Shown here: positions 32,472-44,102 of the stretch, one piece after another
How the letters are laid out: each line of letters begins with the position of its first letter
Numbering within the stretch: position 1 is the stretch's first letter
Source of the DNA: Coptis chinensis
Taxonomy: Eukaryota > Streptophyta > Magnoliopsida > Ranunculales > Ranunculaceae
Assembly (NCBI GenBank): GCA_015680905.1
Contig: CM027378.1
Location: 13,373,001-13,437,000, forward strand
Reading direction: 5' to 3'
DNA: 64,000 nt
Position numbers and translations under genes: made by a program
The notes under the pieces: generated by a model
Databases searched by the model: none
Told to the model about the DNA's origin: nothing
The model's input: the letters and a program-made list of their open reading frames with translations, nothing else

Positions 32472-35060
32472 GTACATGTATGTAACTTAGTGCAAATATA
32501 TCATGCTATTAATGTGAACTGTAAGTCACAACTACATAGAGATACCAGTAGACTTCGAGGTTCCTCGTATAGCTAGTACGGGGCCCGACCCCGGTCTTAC
32601 TCAATGCTATATCATGCAATAAACATTTAATGCATAAAGTAAGCTCTTTGATGGTAATATAATGTATGCAAACAAGGTAGTAAATGAAGTGAGATGGATC
32701 CATCTCCCCATACCAGCTCAAACTCTGCTCGGTTCCATGGTACTGCAAGTCTTTCTCTTTCTCTATAACCTGAAACTTTCATGTTTGAGTGTTGTACAAA
32801 TAACGCGTGAGTTATAATGAAGAACATTCAGCAGAAGTGTATGTATACAAGAAATAACAGTGATCACATGCTTAATACTATGTACAATCCGTCTTACCCT
32901 GAGGTGTACGACCATGTTACCCATCCGGGTCTGCGGACACCTAGATAACTTAGAGCTAATAGGTCCACGAAATATCACGAGGTTTGGGGACAACCCTGCT
33001 TTATCCCTACATATATCTCTACCAAAGATGGGGACAAGACTTATCTGCCCCCAGTGTAACTCTGGTTGGCGACTAAGCCACTACTCGTCCGACTATTATG
33101 TACATGACGACAAATTAAAGGAGTTACCTGCCGTGGTATGTCTCTGCACCTCTTTTGTAATCATCTTACCATTTGTATTTGGACGCGCTAATCCGTCAAT
33201 CTCAGTCCCAAACTCTGGATTTCCTTGTTCCTTTGTCTCGAAACTTCATAGTCGTAGATGTCTACTAATGCCTCTTCTGCCTTCTATGGTTGTTGTACTT
33301 TAGTCTAAGAAGAATGTTAGAAGCTTCTACCAGTACGGATCAGACTATTCTGAGTACCACCTCTTGTCTTGGGTTCCTCCGGATTTCCGAGTTATTCGTT
33401 GCATGCATTTCACCTTCATATCACTATATTACCTTCATGAATGACTCCCTTTTTCACCTGTACACAGAACAAACATCTTTATACGCGTTTCGCCAAACAT
33501 TCTTTATGTACTTACTTTGGCTGTGAAACAAATTATGATTTCTCTAGACTTTATGTGGAATCCAAGGTTCAATCTCCAATACATACAAGTAACTCAAGAT
33601 ACAAAATATAACATTAGCATTTCTAACCCACACAAATTGAGTGACCAGATGTAACCAAGATCTTGGGTTTGATCAGCATGTGCAACATGCGCAAAATCAT
33701 CAACATGTAGTTATAAACTCCTACCATATGACAGCTAAAGCTCCTGGTTTCCCCATGCAAACCAAAAACATAAGTGCTCTTCCTCCCTAGAAGCAAAATA
33801 GTTAGTGCAGGCATAAATAGGCAACCGTTCTCTTCATGACAAACTAAAATTCGTTACATCTACTCGATCTGGAGAACCCAACCTTGACCGAGACAAAAGG
33901 CGGAGTTTCTTTAAACTACCAACAAGCATAGTGGTATAAGTAAGAAGTAAGGCACTGGTCAAACACAGATCACACACATCGTTAGATATTTTTCTGTCCA
34001 AAAACATCAATCTAAGGAAAGACATTTGAACCTTAAGATACCCAACAAAACATCTCAAGAGAATGAGGGTCTAGTTGTCCCTAACAAGTAGCGCCTGTAC
34101 CACAAACAAATTAACTGGTTTTGTGCTGCGGAAATGATCAATAAGGAGTCAATAATTAAAGCATCCTGTTCTCATGGGCAAACTTTCAAGTTACACACTT
34201 TTTTGTACTACATTAGCCCCAATGTCGCATCCACAAAGTGAATAGTAAGTTATATAATCAGCCTCTTTATATACATACTGGTAAACGCCGTGACAGTGTA
34301 ATATGGGCATTATAGCAGACCTATACGCCTTGTTTTCTTTCCTCAAGCTGTAGCCCTTGAACCAACTTAACAAGGTATGTCTATCTGGCTCCATAGCACA
34401 ATACTAATTGTTAATCTACTTGGATTCCAGGCTCACACTCTAATCATTAATCTAGGCATTATATGCTAAAAACATGTATATGCCTACTCATCCCAATCAT
34501 ACCAAGCTATATCATCGGAATTTTAAAAGGGATATGAGAACTTAGCTTGTTACTTGGAACTTGGAAGTAGTGTTTTCTTCTGTCATCGGATCAAGGCTAT
34601 CCATACTCTTTTTCCCGACGACCAAGCTCCCTTTCCTTTTTGTTATTAACTGCGAACAGATTGTCTCTTTCAGATCTTAGAGAAGCTTTGTATCAATTCA
34701 TTCAATTTGGTCCCTCACTCTAAACAAACAAGCACACTACAAACAAAAGTTCAATAAGAATTTTACTCAATGTCTTAATATATAATGATGAATTGACTAC
34801 GGAAGTGGAAGAATCTCATTCGGTTGCGGCTATTCTTGAACCCCGTGAATCTGCATAATTTCACCTCTCGTTCCCACAATCAATTCGCACTTACTGATTT
34901 CAGTGAAGTAAAGACGTCAAGATATAAGCTTGTGGTGCACCGAGCAGTTAGCCGTCGAAATGTGGAGCCTTTTCGTTGTAATTTGCACCGACAATGTAGA
35001 GTATCAACGACAACCACCTTCTTCACTCCATCTTCTCCACCGATCTGTCATGCCTAGAAC
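32472..35060. other. Non-coding internal region of the LARD-like element
   Basis: About 2.6 kb with only short unrelated ORFs; no protein domain recognised on either strand. Confidence 0.5.
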
Positions 35061-35078
35061 TCCCCACAGACGGCGCCA
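35061..35078 (-). other. primer binding site of the LARD-like element
   Basis: Minus strand TGGCGCCGTCTGTGGGGA two bases inside the LTR, a common plant primer site motif, here without any change. Confidence 0.8.
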
Positions 35079-35080
35079 TT

Positions 35081-35329
35081 TGTCGCACCCAATTACGCGA
35101 CTAGTATTAGAGCTCTATGTTTTATCGGCTGCACCAACATCTTAGGTTGCCTACGTACCCGTTTCAGGATCAAGCCGCTGTAGTTCACTATTTTCTCCTC
35201 CCCCTATTATCAGCCCCCCCTCCTTTTCTCCCTTTCCTCTCTTTAGGTTTACCTCAGGACTATAGTATGGTCTTGGACCTATCTCTTGTCCAATACCTAT
35301 ATGATCCATCTATCAATATGGCTCATACA
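35081..35329 (-). repeat. 5' LTR of the LARD-like element
   Basis: TGTCGCACCCAATTACGCGA to GGCTCATACA, 249 bp; pairs with 19803-20082. Confidence 0.82.
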
Positions 35330-35599
35330 TGCCCTTTGAAATTTTAGATATGGCTATGCCCGCCAGTCCGCCAGTCCGCCACTGACTTGCAAGTTGCAAC
35401 ACATTTTTATATGTAATTCCCTGATTATGTAAATGTAGTGCCGCCTATTTATAGCATGGAAATATTTAGGTCATGCACAATACAGCCCCAAACAATACTC
35501 GCATTCTGTTACACTACTCTTCGAGCTTCCTCTAGTACGAGAAACAACTGCTCACTTGTGAGTTCTGACTATTGACTTTGTGAGTTATATACAGAAGCA

Positions 35600-35900
35600 C
35601 ATTCATCTCTAAAGTTAAATTCTTTTTTAGACATATGTCCGTTAACGGACAGTCCGTTTAAGAGAAAGCCTGCATATACCCATGCTTTATTTCTCTGCCA
35701 GCCAATCTCTAGTTTGCTCTGCGATTCCCAGCTTTTCGGATGCTTGAGATCCCAGATTTTAGAAACCATTCCTTATTAGCATTCTTTAACGTAATGTTGA
35801 TACCACACCAGCTTAGTACATCATGCTAAACACTAGAAGAGTATGCACAATCAAAGAATAGGTGCAGCCGTACAGAGGGATGCTCTTGATATGCAGAGCT
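35600..35900 (-). pseudogene. LINE zf-RVT remnant
   Basis: The minus strand reads RLHLFFDCAYSSSV, a stop, then HDVLSWCGINITL and EWFLKSGISS. HLFFDCA...VW..VL.WCGI is the plant LINE zinc-binding region, with W now a stop. About 100 codons are recognisable. Confidence 0.6.
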
Positions 35901-36929
35901 AATAGTCTTGTAGGACATAACAGGGAGTTATGACTTACCACTTGCCTATCGATATGCCTGTTGCAGATAGATGGAAATTGGCTGTCATGTTCGCTCTTCC
36001 TCTTGTGTCACTGTTGCGTTTGACAGACCCCCTGTGAAAATCATTTCCATCCTAAGGCAGGTGGATCCTAAGTGCACACAAGATTTTGGGGATACCTTTA
36101 AAGGTAATTCTTATGCTCTGAAATTACTAGCAGATTTATTGTCTATGCTGTCTATTACCTAGTACGTGCACGAGCTGATACTATCCATACTGTGTTAATA
36201 TTATGTTGTTTCTCCTCTTGGATAAGCAATTGTTTCTCCTCTTGGATAAGCAATAAACCCTACGGTCCACCCATAGTCACTTTACATATTGAAGTTCGTA
36301 GTGATTCACCTTGAAAAGCCCTCGTAATCAGGCCTCTCTTAAACGGATTGGACAACTTATTTAGTGTCTTAAAGAGTTGTTCAAGACACTAAATAAACTG
36401 CGTCAAGACACTATATAACATGTCCGTAAGAGTAATACTTTGACAGCCGTTTGAAATAGTTCTGTTTATAACCCCACCATTGGAAGATCACATATTCACA
36501 TTGGACACAAATATCAAAGACAAGTTATTAAGAAGAGAAGCGGATGCCAAAAGAAAATCTGTTTAGACCATTTCAAGAACAATCTTGCGTACGTCAATGT
36601 CCAAAAGAAACTGTGTACATATATCACACCAGAAAAAAAAACTCCATTTTGTTGTTATTATTGATTCTTTTTTTTTTGTTGTACTCAAATCCAAGGTTAG
36701 ATATTCATCATTCATCCATCCAATTTTAGCAAACATTTACGTTTGAGATTGATTAGATACTGAAAAGACAGAAAACAGAGTCAACATGAGTCTCCCCGGC
36801 TACAAAGCGAATTAAAACACTTGCTTTTGAATTAAGATCGTCTTAAGGCTTTTAGATATAAAACAAAAAACATATCTTATTCAAAAGCAGAACTTGCCAA
36901 TTCCATACAAAGCTAATGGTGTTTTTGTT
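35901..36929. other. Duplicated flank of SUMO copy B
   Basis: No gene. It matches 50640-51357 in order: CTTGTGTCACT, ATTATGTTGTTTCTCC, TTCTGTTTATA, TCTGTTTAGACCA and CAAGAACAATCTTG appear in both, then AAAGCAGAACTTGCCAA before exon 3. It is a segmental duplicate of the 3' flank of the intact copy. A 25-bp stretch (TTGTTTCTCCTCTTGGATAA) is duplicated at about 36208-36250. Confidence 0.6.
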
Positions 36930-37275
36930 TCAAAATATGGGAGAGTAGCTCCTGCTGCCACCCCATTGTTCGACAAAAGCATCAATCGTATCTCCATCAA
37001 CTGTTACCACAACCGAAAAAAAAAAGAAAAAAGAAAAATCAATTAGAAGCTTTAGAACACTCGTGTTGTAATTAAATAAAATTTGAGACAAAAGATAATA
37101 AGGAGACATATGTAAAGAGATGTACGTCATCAGTATACTGGTGTCCCCGAAGTCGTTTACCATCAATCATGAAACGCAGTGAGTTGACTTCTACTGACCG
37201 TTCCTTACAGTAAACATCCATGAGCTTCTGCTGCGGAACATTACTCTTGATCGTAAAGGACACTTCAGTCTGATC
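36930..37275 (-). pseudogene. SUMO-like gene copy B (exons 2 and 3; exon 1 not found)
   Basis: Exon 2 37275-37126 is 150 nt, open, with AG and GT borders: DQTEVSFTIKSNVPQQKLMD, YCKERSVEVNSLRFMIDGKR, LRGHQYTDD, a clear ubiquitin-like SUMO core. Exon 3 37000-36930 in its coding frame reads DGDTIDAFVEQWGGSRSYSPIF and stop, with the GG and the SRSYSPI tail of copy C. The only AG acceptor before exon 3 leaves it out of frame by one base after the phase-0 exon 2, and about 12 bases present in copy C (encoding YSFE) are missing. I saw no exon 1 in 37276-38970. Probably a pseudogene; an unusual splice could still rescue it. Confidence 0.78.
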
Positions 37276-38589
37276 CTATAGACAATCACAACATTGTCCA
37301 AATATTCAGCCAAGATTCAAGACTCTTTTACCACATCTACGAAAGTTTAGAAATGTATGGAATGTTTCTTTCTTTTCCTTTCCACACATGTCCACAGAGG
37401 AAGATTGCCTCTCTTACAAATATCAACAGTTGTTCCTCCTACAAAATTCAAAACAAATATAGATGCCGAATGAACAAAAAATGGAACTGAATTTGCTTCA
37501 CAAATATCTTTTTTTCCCAAGAACATGAGATTTTGAATTAACTCAGTTGTGTTTCCACTCCTCAAGAAAATGGATGTCACAGCCTGAATTTCTAAACAAT
37601 AACAAAGTGAATATTTGAAATATAAATATCTCAAACATCACTAGGTTCACTTGTTTAAAAACCCAGACTATGACGGAGGATACTACACATACAAACCCTA
37701 ATAGCCATGTCATAAAAGAAACAACTTAAAATAAAATAATCTCGATAATTATCCGCAACTTCTTTATTAAGATAACATCCTTCCAAATAAAATATCAAAC
37801 AAACTCTCAGAATAAAATTCCTCACTACCATGTTCTCATGCCATGAAAAAGGTAAACTACGTTATTACATCATTCCAATAGGAATCAGACCTAAAAGAAA
37901 ACTAACGGACTGCTCCAGGTAAGAATCCCAATCACACACCGCGGTTCCACTGCCTTCCACCTATGTTCCCAAGAACACACCCACGTTGCCAAAACAAAGC
38001 AAACATGGGTTGACAAATTGAATTTGCTGGTATGAGTAGACTAAATACATATAAACATTTCAAACTTTACTTATCCAACTAACACTTTAAATCTATCATA
38101 ACCTAATCATTCTCAGCTTGGAAGACAGGTAGTTCCCTCATCTCAACCGGCATAGTTTCTTCCCAAGTAAAACTTCCATTTTATTAACTTCTATTTTATT
38201 AACTCATTCTAATAACTCCTTTTAATATCTAAATAATTGAATTACACTTACCGATGTCCGCCGCTGTATAAGGGTAGGACCGCGTCCCTGCAAAAATATT
38301 ATTAAGTCCTACCCTCCTGCAAAAGAAAGTTAGAACTTGTATATAACATATGTAGATATCCTATATGGATTCAAAAGTAAACCCAAGCACACTCGTATAA
38401 ACAAATTCATTTCTCTTATCAATTAATCAATTACTTTTCTGATACACCCACCCTTTAGTACCTACTCCACGATTTGCACTCCACACATTTGCCAAATCAC
38501 ATATTCCTGTGTGCCTCTCCCAATTTGAATACCACAATATCATAGCCATCTCCGGGCTTTCATACACATATTTCACACCTCTTTGGGCA
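37276..38589. other. Host DNA upstream of SUMO copy B
   Basis: Searched on the minus strand for an exon starting MSEE; none seen. No other gene recognised. Confidence 0.45.
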
Positions 38590-38945
38590 CAAAAACTTCG
38601 GTCATTCATGGCACATTCAATGAATACCTTAGGTCATTCCCCGCATTCAAGGAATACCTATCATATCACTAACGGGCCATTCATGGCACATTCAATGAAT
38701 GCCCGGGTCATTCCCGCCACATTTAAGAAATACCCAATCCTACATTCCCGTACACCTCAAGGAATACAACTAACCCTTGGCCCGAATACCTTAGTTCCTC
38801 TTTAAAGGCGTCCCTCATCAATCCCCGGTCATTCATGGCACATTCAATGAATACCCGGTCATTCATGGCACATTCAATGAATACCCTTATATAACACTAA
38901 CGGGCCATTTATGACACATTCAATAAATGCCCACCTAACATATGA
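38590..38945 (+). repeat. short tandem/dispersed repeat CATTCATGGCACATTCAATG
   Basis: The core CATTCATGGCACATTCAATGA recurs at about 38605, 38679, 38830 and 38858 with variants at 38640, 38712 and 38905. Two copies at 38830-38885 are directly adjacent, period about 29 bp. Confidence 0.75.
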
Positions 38946-38972
38946 CTTCATCGGTCATAAATTCAATTCCAA

Positions 38973-40602
38973 AACTTGAAGTAGAGAGTTCTAAAAGGGT
39001 CGCGGTAAGTTTTGTTTACGATTATTGTATTTTTATTGCATAGATTATTTCAGAGAACGTGGAATATCTTGATTCAATTATTTTTGGTTTACGCGTTATT
39101 AATTTCATGAATGTATAAGTGTCATAACGTTGTGTATCGCAAAAGACTGAAAAATCACAAAGCAGTAAATACACATACACAAGTATATTTATAAAGGTCC
39201 TAGCCTAAGGTCAAACACGTTAATAGTCCTAGACTTATCCTATTAGACCGAATCATAATTTTAGGAAAAAGTCAAATTTTTGGGTCAACTGGTCAAAGTC
39301 AACCCTAGTCAAAGTCAAAGTCAAAGTCCACTCTGGTCAACAGTCAAAGTCAAAGTCCACTCTGGTCAACAGTCAAAGTCAGAGTCCATAAACTCTTCTA
39401 ACCCAAAGGCCCAGAGTCTAAGGCCCAAAAATAAAAATCCAAAAGTAAAAAGATATTAGCCCACACGATTTTGGCCCAAGCCCAAATTCGTTTTTGCTAC
39501 TGTTCATCTCCTTCCCTCATTCAACTTCCAGCCACCACCGACCACCACAACAGCCACCACAGGCCACCTATAAACAAAAAGAACCCAGCGGTTCCACTCC
39601 CCTTCAAAAACCCAATCTGTCGATATCCAAAAATTTAGATTTCCTTATACTGCGAAAATCTCAAACCGACGCCATTAATGGACCTCCAAGCTTCAACAAC
39701 ACCTTACCACCCATCGAAACATTCAATCACCCAATCAAAAAGCAAAACCCATCATACAACATCAAAATCCAACTAATACATTTCCAAATCATAGACTGCG
39801 ATTTTATTTGGGCCACCATTAACGCTTCTTCTCCAAGCTTCAATCCGCCCTACTGTCCAGCCCCCAATCAACCCTCAACAACCAAACATCATCCCACCAA
39901 CATCACATCATAATACACATTATCGAGTTTCAATCAAAATAGTTCAAGGTATAAACTGACGATTTCTTGGTTATAGCTTTGGTCGCCATTAGCGACCTCT
40001 TTAGAGCTCCAACAGTTCAATAAATTTAGTAATTAAGAACAAACAATCTATAACAGACAGGTTTTAACAATACTCTAAGTTTTCTTTACCCTACGACAGA
40101 CAATACGCAGAATAACAACAGTGGAATGAGCAGAAAACGGACGGCAACACTGTAATACAGTAAAGCTAAAGTTATCCCCGGGTATCGACTAAAAATGAAA
40201 ACTAAACTACTCACCGTTTTAAAACCGAACAGCCCGAACAGCTCCCCGAAATCGAAACCCCAAAAGCCCGACGTCTACTGTCACGCGAAAAGATAATCTT
40301 CCTCGTTCAAAACTTTTTCAGTAAAACTCTCCCTTTTTTTTATCTCAGTAAAACTCTCCTTTTTTTTTCTCAAACTCTCGTTTTGTTTTTCCCTAAAAAC
40401 TCTACGTGAGAAACCCCTATTTTCTAGTTTTTATTTAACTTCTCAAAAAATAAGGATAACTCTTATCTAGTTATTTACGGGCTTTTATCCGTAACTACTG
40501 GATATCCTATCTCTATTTTATCTATTGCATTATTATTATTATTATTATTATTATCTTTATTATTATTAGGAAAAATAAAATAAAAGACGGGGTGTTATAA
40601 TA
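38973..40602 (-). repeat. 3' LTR of the chromovirus
   Basis: Nearly identical to 46507-48117 from AAAACTTGAAG to GACGGGGTGTTATAAT. Contains GTCAAAGTC repeats (39283-39384), an apparent 139-codon ORF at 39494-39913 that also appears, interrupted, in the other LTR, and an (ATT)n tract near 40528-40568. The edges are accurate to about 10 bases. Confidence 0.82.
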
Positions 40603-40633
40603 TACACACCTTAAAAGGATCTCGTCCCGAGAT

Positions 40634-41050
40634 TCAAGGTAGAGTGTCAAAGAAAAGCTCAGGGTGCATCTGCCTTATCTTATCTTCAAGTTCCCAGGTC
40701 ACGTCATTTTCCCTTTCACTCCACTGCACTTTTACTAAGTTTACAATCCTCCTCCTAAGGTGTTTCACATCCCTATCTACTATCGTGATAGGCCCCACTG
40801 TAAAAGTTACATCATCGTTCAACTCTAGCTCTGCTGGCTGGACAACCTCAGTAGGATCTTTCACACATTTCCGTAGCATAGACACGTGGAAGACATCATG
40901 AATCATCGCTAAGTTAGGCGACAAAGCAAGACGATACGCCAAACTACCAACGGAGGCTACTATCTCGTATGGTCCAATATATCGTGGACTCAACTTTCCT
41001 TTCATGCCAAACCTCATAACTTCTCTCATAGGGGAAACCTTCAAAAACAC
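40634..41050 (-). CDS. chromodomain-containing C-terminus of gypsy polyprotein (open segment)
   Basis: 138 residues. FGMKGKLSPRYIGPYEIVA and YRLALSPNLAMIHDVFHVSM are the integrase C-terminal module; VGPITIVDRDVKHLRRRIVN and VKVQWSERENDVTWELED form the chromodomain, with K/L...VQW and TWE as core residues. Chromodomains bind modified histones and steer integration. It ends at 40634, close to the 3' LTR, as expected. It needs the upstream frame, which is broken at about 41050. Confidence 0.85.
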   Translation of the reverse strand: MFLKVSPMREVMRFGMKGKLSPRYIGPYEIVASVGSLAYRLALSPNLAMIHDVFHVSMLRKCVKDPTEVVQPAELELNDDVTFTVGPITIVDRDVKHLRRRIVNLVKVQWSERENDVTWELEDKIRQMHPELFFDTLP

Positions 41051-41988
41051 AAAATCGCTTCTGAAAAAACTCTACCCGTTTCCTCTTCAAATCTGCATAA
41101 CTTTTCTCGCCTACTGCGGTTTGTCTTAATCCTTTCTCTAATGACTTTAATCTGTTCAGATGTCTCTCTCACTATCTCAGGCCCAAGCAATACTCGGTCT
41201 CCCACATCTGCCCAACAAGCAGATGATCGACATGGACGCCCATACAAAGCCTCAAAGGGTGCCATACCAATGCTCATTTGAAAGCTGTTATTATATGCAA
41301 ACTCCACCAAAGGTAAATGTTCCTCCCATCCTCCACCAAAATCCATTACACAAGACCGTAACATATCTTATAATATCGATTCACCCTCTCCGATCGTCCA
41401 TCTCGTGCGAGGATGATAAGCGTTACTCATCACCAAACTAGTGCCCATAGCATCTGAAAACTCTTCCAAAACTTCGGGAAGTGAACAAAGGATCTCGATC
41501 TGAAACAATACTCACTGGAATCCCATGTAAACGACCACTTCCGGATGTACAAGGAAACCAACTTATCGTATTTCTCTACGTGCGTCAATAGGAATGAAAT
41601 GAGCGGACTTAGTTAGACGATCAACAATAACCCAAATAGATTCATTACCTCTCCGAGACTTAGGCAAGCCATCAATGAAATCCATAGAAATGTGCTCCCA
41701 TTTCCACATCGGTATCTCTATTGGCTGCAATAATCCAGAAGGCCTCTGATGCTCTGCCTTAACCTGCTGACAAGTTAAACACTGAGAAAAATATTCTCCG
41801 ACATCTCTTTTCATTCCTTCCCACCAAAAGGTCCTCTTCAAGTCTTGGTACATCTTCATTCCTCCAGGATGAATTGTAAACCGAGAACGATGAGCTTCAT
41901 ATAATATTTCCTTCTTTAACTCTGCATCATCTGGTACACATAATCTCTCATGAAATCTCAATCCTCCATCGGAATCCTTTACGCCCAA
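41041..41988 (-). pseudogene. gypsy integrase (broken)
   Basis: 41988-41563: RFTIHPGGMKMYQDLKRTFW and CLTCQQVKAEHQ form the HHCC zinc region, HISMDFIDGLPKSRRG holds the first catalytic Asp, and SAHFIPI follows. The next part, 41364-41041, begins at LPLVEFAYNNSFQMSIGMAP, after the catalytic Glu block. The middle, 41365-41562, with the second Asp and the Glu, is present as frameshifted DNA. Confidence 0.85.
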
Positions 41989-42557
41989 TCAGACGGACAA
42001 TCATCTAAAATATCAATGACCAGATCATCCAACCGCCTCAAAAGAAATCGGTCTCTGTGTTGCATGGTAATCACTCTACTGAAAATCACCGGCCTAACCT
42101 CCAAACTGCATATATACCCCTCATCTGTATCTGGTGTAGTCCGGACGTCATAAGCTGCTATGGTCTCTAAACTCTTCCACTCTTGCACCATAAGAGTGGT
42201 CAAAACACCAGGCAATCGACTAAGGGCATCCGCAACTACATTGCCCTTGCCTGGGTGATACTGAATCTCGAAGTCATAACTACTTATGAACTCCATCCAT
42301 CTCTGCTGTCTCATATTCAACTCTTTCTGTGAATAAAGATACTTCAAACTCTTGTGATCTGTGTAAAACTCGAACTTCTCACCATATAAATAATGTCTCC
42401 ACACCTTCAAAGCAAAAACCACTGCCGCTAACTCTAGATCATGAGTAGGATAACGTCTCTCGTGTATCTTCAACTGTCGTGAAGCATACGACACCACCTT
42501 CTGGTCTTGCATTAACACACAACCCAAACCAGTTCCACTAGCATCTGTAAAAACCAC
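41979..42557 (-). CDS. gypsy RNase H domain (open segment)
   Basis: 192 residues open. [18 protein letters not shown] (first Asp), [20 protein letters not shown] (Glu) and [20 protein letters not shown] (Asp), then [15 protein letters not shown] (final Asp), so all four RNase H acidic positions are visible. It overlaps the integrase start by ten bases in another frame, showing a frameshift at the junction. Confidence 0.87.
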   Translation of the reverse strand: MVFTDASGTGLGCVLMQDQKVVSYASRQLKIHERRYPTHDLELAAVVFALKVWRHYLYGEKFEFYTDHKSLKYLYSQKELNMRQQRWMEFISSYDFEIQYHPGKGNVVADALSRLPGVLTTLMVQEWKSLETIAAYDVRTTPDTDEGYICSLEVRPVIFSRVITMQHRDRFLLRRLDDLVIDILDDCPSDWA

Positions 42558-42599
42558 TAGCTTTCCGCCTCTAGTCGGGATTACTAGAATTGGTCGTGA

Positions 42600-43383
42600 G
42601 TCAACCTCTGTTTCAATTCTAGGAAAGCTTTCTCACAATCATTAGTCCACATAAACTTCACATCTTTCCTAGTTAACTTGGTGGCGGAGCTGCAATAAGT
42701 GAGAACTTCTCAATAAATCTCCGATAATATCCAAATTAACCCCAAGAAACTTCTAATCTCGAATAGCGGTGGTTGGTTGTTTTCATTCTTTCACTACTAA
42801 AGAACCTTCTCGTGGTCTACAAAGAATCCCTTCACTAGATACCACGTGTCCCAAGAAACGAATTTCTTCTTCCCAAAAATGGCACTTGCTAAACTTAGCA
42901 TACAACTTCTGTTCCTGGAACGTCTGCATCACTATCTTCAAATGCATCTTATGTTCTTCTGTGTTTTGTGAATACACTAAAATGTCATCAATGAAAACAA
43001 TCACAAATTTATCAAAAAAGGGCCTGAAAAGACGATTCATTAGGTCCATAAAGAATGCGGTGCATTCACAACCCAAAAGGCATCCTTAAAAACTCATACA
43101 ACCCATACCGAGTTCTAAATGCAGTCAAAGGAATACTCTTCTCTTCAACTCCTATCTGATAATAACCAGTCCTTAAATCAAACTTCGAAAATATCTTAGC
43201 CCCTTTCAACTGATCCAACAAGTCATCAATCCTAGGAAGTGGATACTTATTTTTTATAGTTACCTGGTTCAAATCCCTGAAGTCAATACACATCCTCAAA
43301 GTACCATCCTTCTTGGAAACAAAAATAGCAGGCGCACCCCATGGTGAGTTGCTTTCGGTTAAGTATGAACACTGGTCATACAC
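42600..43383 (-). pseudogene. gypsy reverse transcriptase (broken in two frames)
   Basis: 43383-43066: [40 protein letters not shown] and [18 protein letters not shown] (catalytic Asp), then [18 protein letters not shown]. 43076-42783 continues in another frame: AFFMDLMNRLFRPFFDKFVI, VFIDDILVYSQNTEEHKMHL (FIDD catalytic pair) and KCHFWEEEIRFLGHVVSSEG. One frameshift at about 43070 divides the palm domain. Confidence 0.88.
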
Positions 43384-44101
43384 ACCTTAAAAGATTCAAA
43401 CCCATATACTCAAAAGATATGGTTATGCCAAAACAAAAACACTAAACATTAAACTCTTACCCCTTCTTGAGTAATTCCTCGACTTGCACTTTCATTTTAG
43501 ATCCAATAGCTTAGGTGCCAACCTCAGAAGCCGACTTTGAAACCGGTGCGGTCCCCATAACAAGTCTATCACGAAACTCCACCTCCCTCTTGGGTGGCAA
43601 CCACGGAATCTCCTGAAAAACATCTTGAAGTCTCTCACTACTTCCACATCAGCGATATCCCTCGTGGGTATCTCATATGAAACCATGAGGAAACTAGACA
43701 TCACCGAGTCCTCCTTACTAACACAGGTGTGAATCAACCTCGGCATGCGGTGTATTCACTATAACCTCCCTCCTCGCACAATCCAAGGTAACATGATAAC
43801 ACGTCAACCAGTCCATACCAAGTATGAAATGGAAACCCTCAAACCCCAACACGATCAAGTCTACCATAAAGACACGGTCTAAGAAACACAACTTAAAACC
43901 TTTGCACTTTCGTCATATAAGGTAACGAGAACCTCCTAATTGTCTCAACACACAAGGGCTTAGATAAAGGGTAGTTTTAAAACTTTCTTTCTCAACATCT
44001 TGACGAGATATAAAGGAATGTGAAGCACCCGAATCAAACAAAACTCTGAATGTAAACTGAGATGAACTAAAGGTACCTTCAACATTCCCAGGTCCTGGCA
44101 T
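43384..44101 (-). pseudogene. gypsy protease and protease-RT linker (broken)
   Basis: 44101-43913 encodes FRVLFDSGASHSFISRQ, a DSGA retropepsin active site with the ASHSFIS context of chromovirus proteases. 43746-43492 encodes IPTRDIADVEVVRDF and, by frame change, the DVF...PP lead-in to RT. Stops and shifts at 43910-43750 separate the parts. Confidence 0.8.
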
Positions 44102-44102
44102 A

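Larger units (their letters stand above)
19803..35329 (-). mobile_element. large non-coding LTR element (LARD-like), split by a nested gypsy element
   Basis: Two related LTRs (19803-20082 and 35081-35329) bound the element. A primer binding site lies inside the right LTR and a polypurine tract inside the left LTR, so it reads on the minus strand. The flanks TGCAC (19798-19802) and TGCCC (35330-35334) are a probable decayed 5-bp target duplication. Without the 9.1-kb nested element it is about 6.4 kb, with no gag or pol domain. Such LTR elements depend on proteins from others. Its 3' half holds a long tandem array. Confidence 0.8.

Noticed and set aside
32860..33303. 147-codon plus-strand ORF
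   Set aside because: In the non-coding interior of the LARD-like element; composition without domain, not repeated elsewhere in the window.
38605..38945. CRISPR-like spacing of the CATTCATGG repeat
   Set aside because: Repeats are irregular, partly adjacent and degenerate, and the genome is plant nuclear.
39494..39913. 139-codon Pro/His/Ser-rich ORF in the chromovirus LTR
   Set aside because: Lies entirely in the LTR, is interrupted in the other LTR (stop after 47323), and has no domain.
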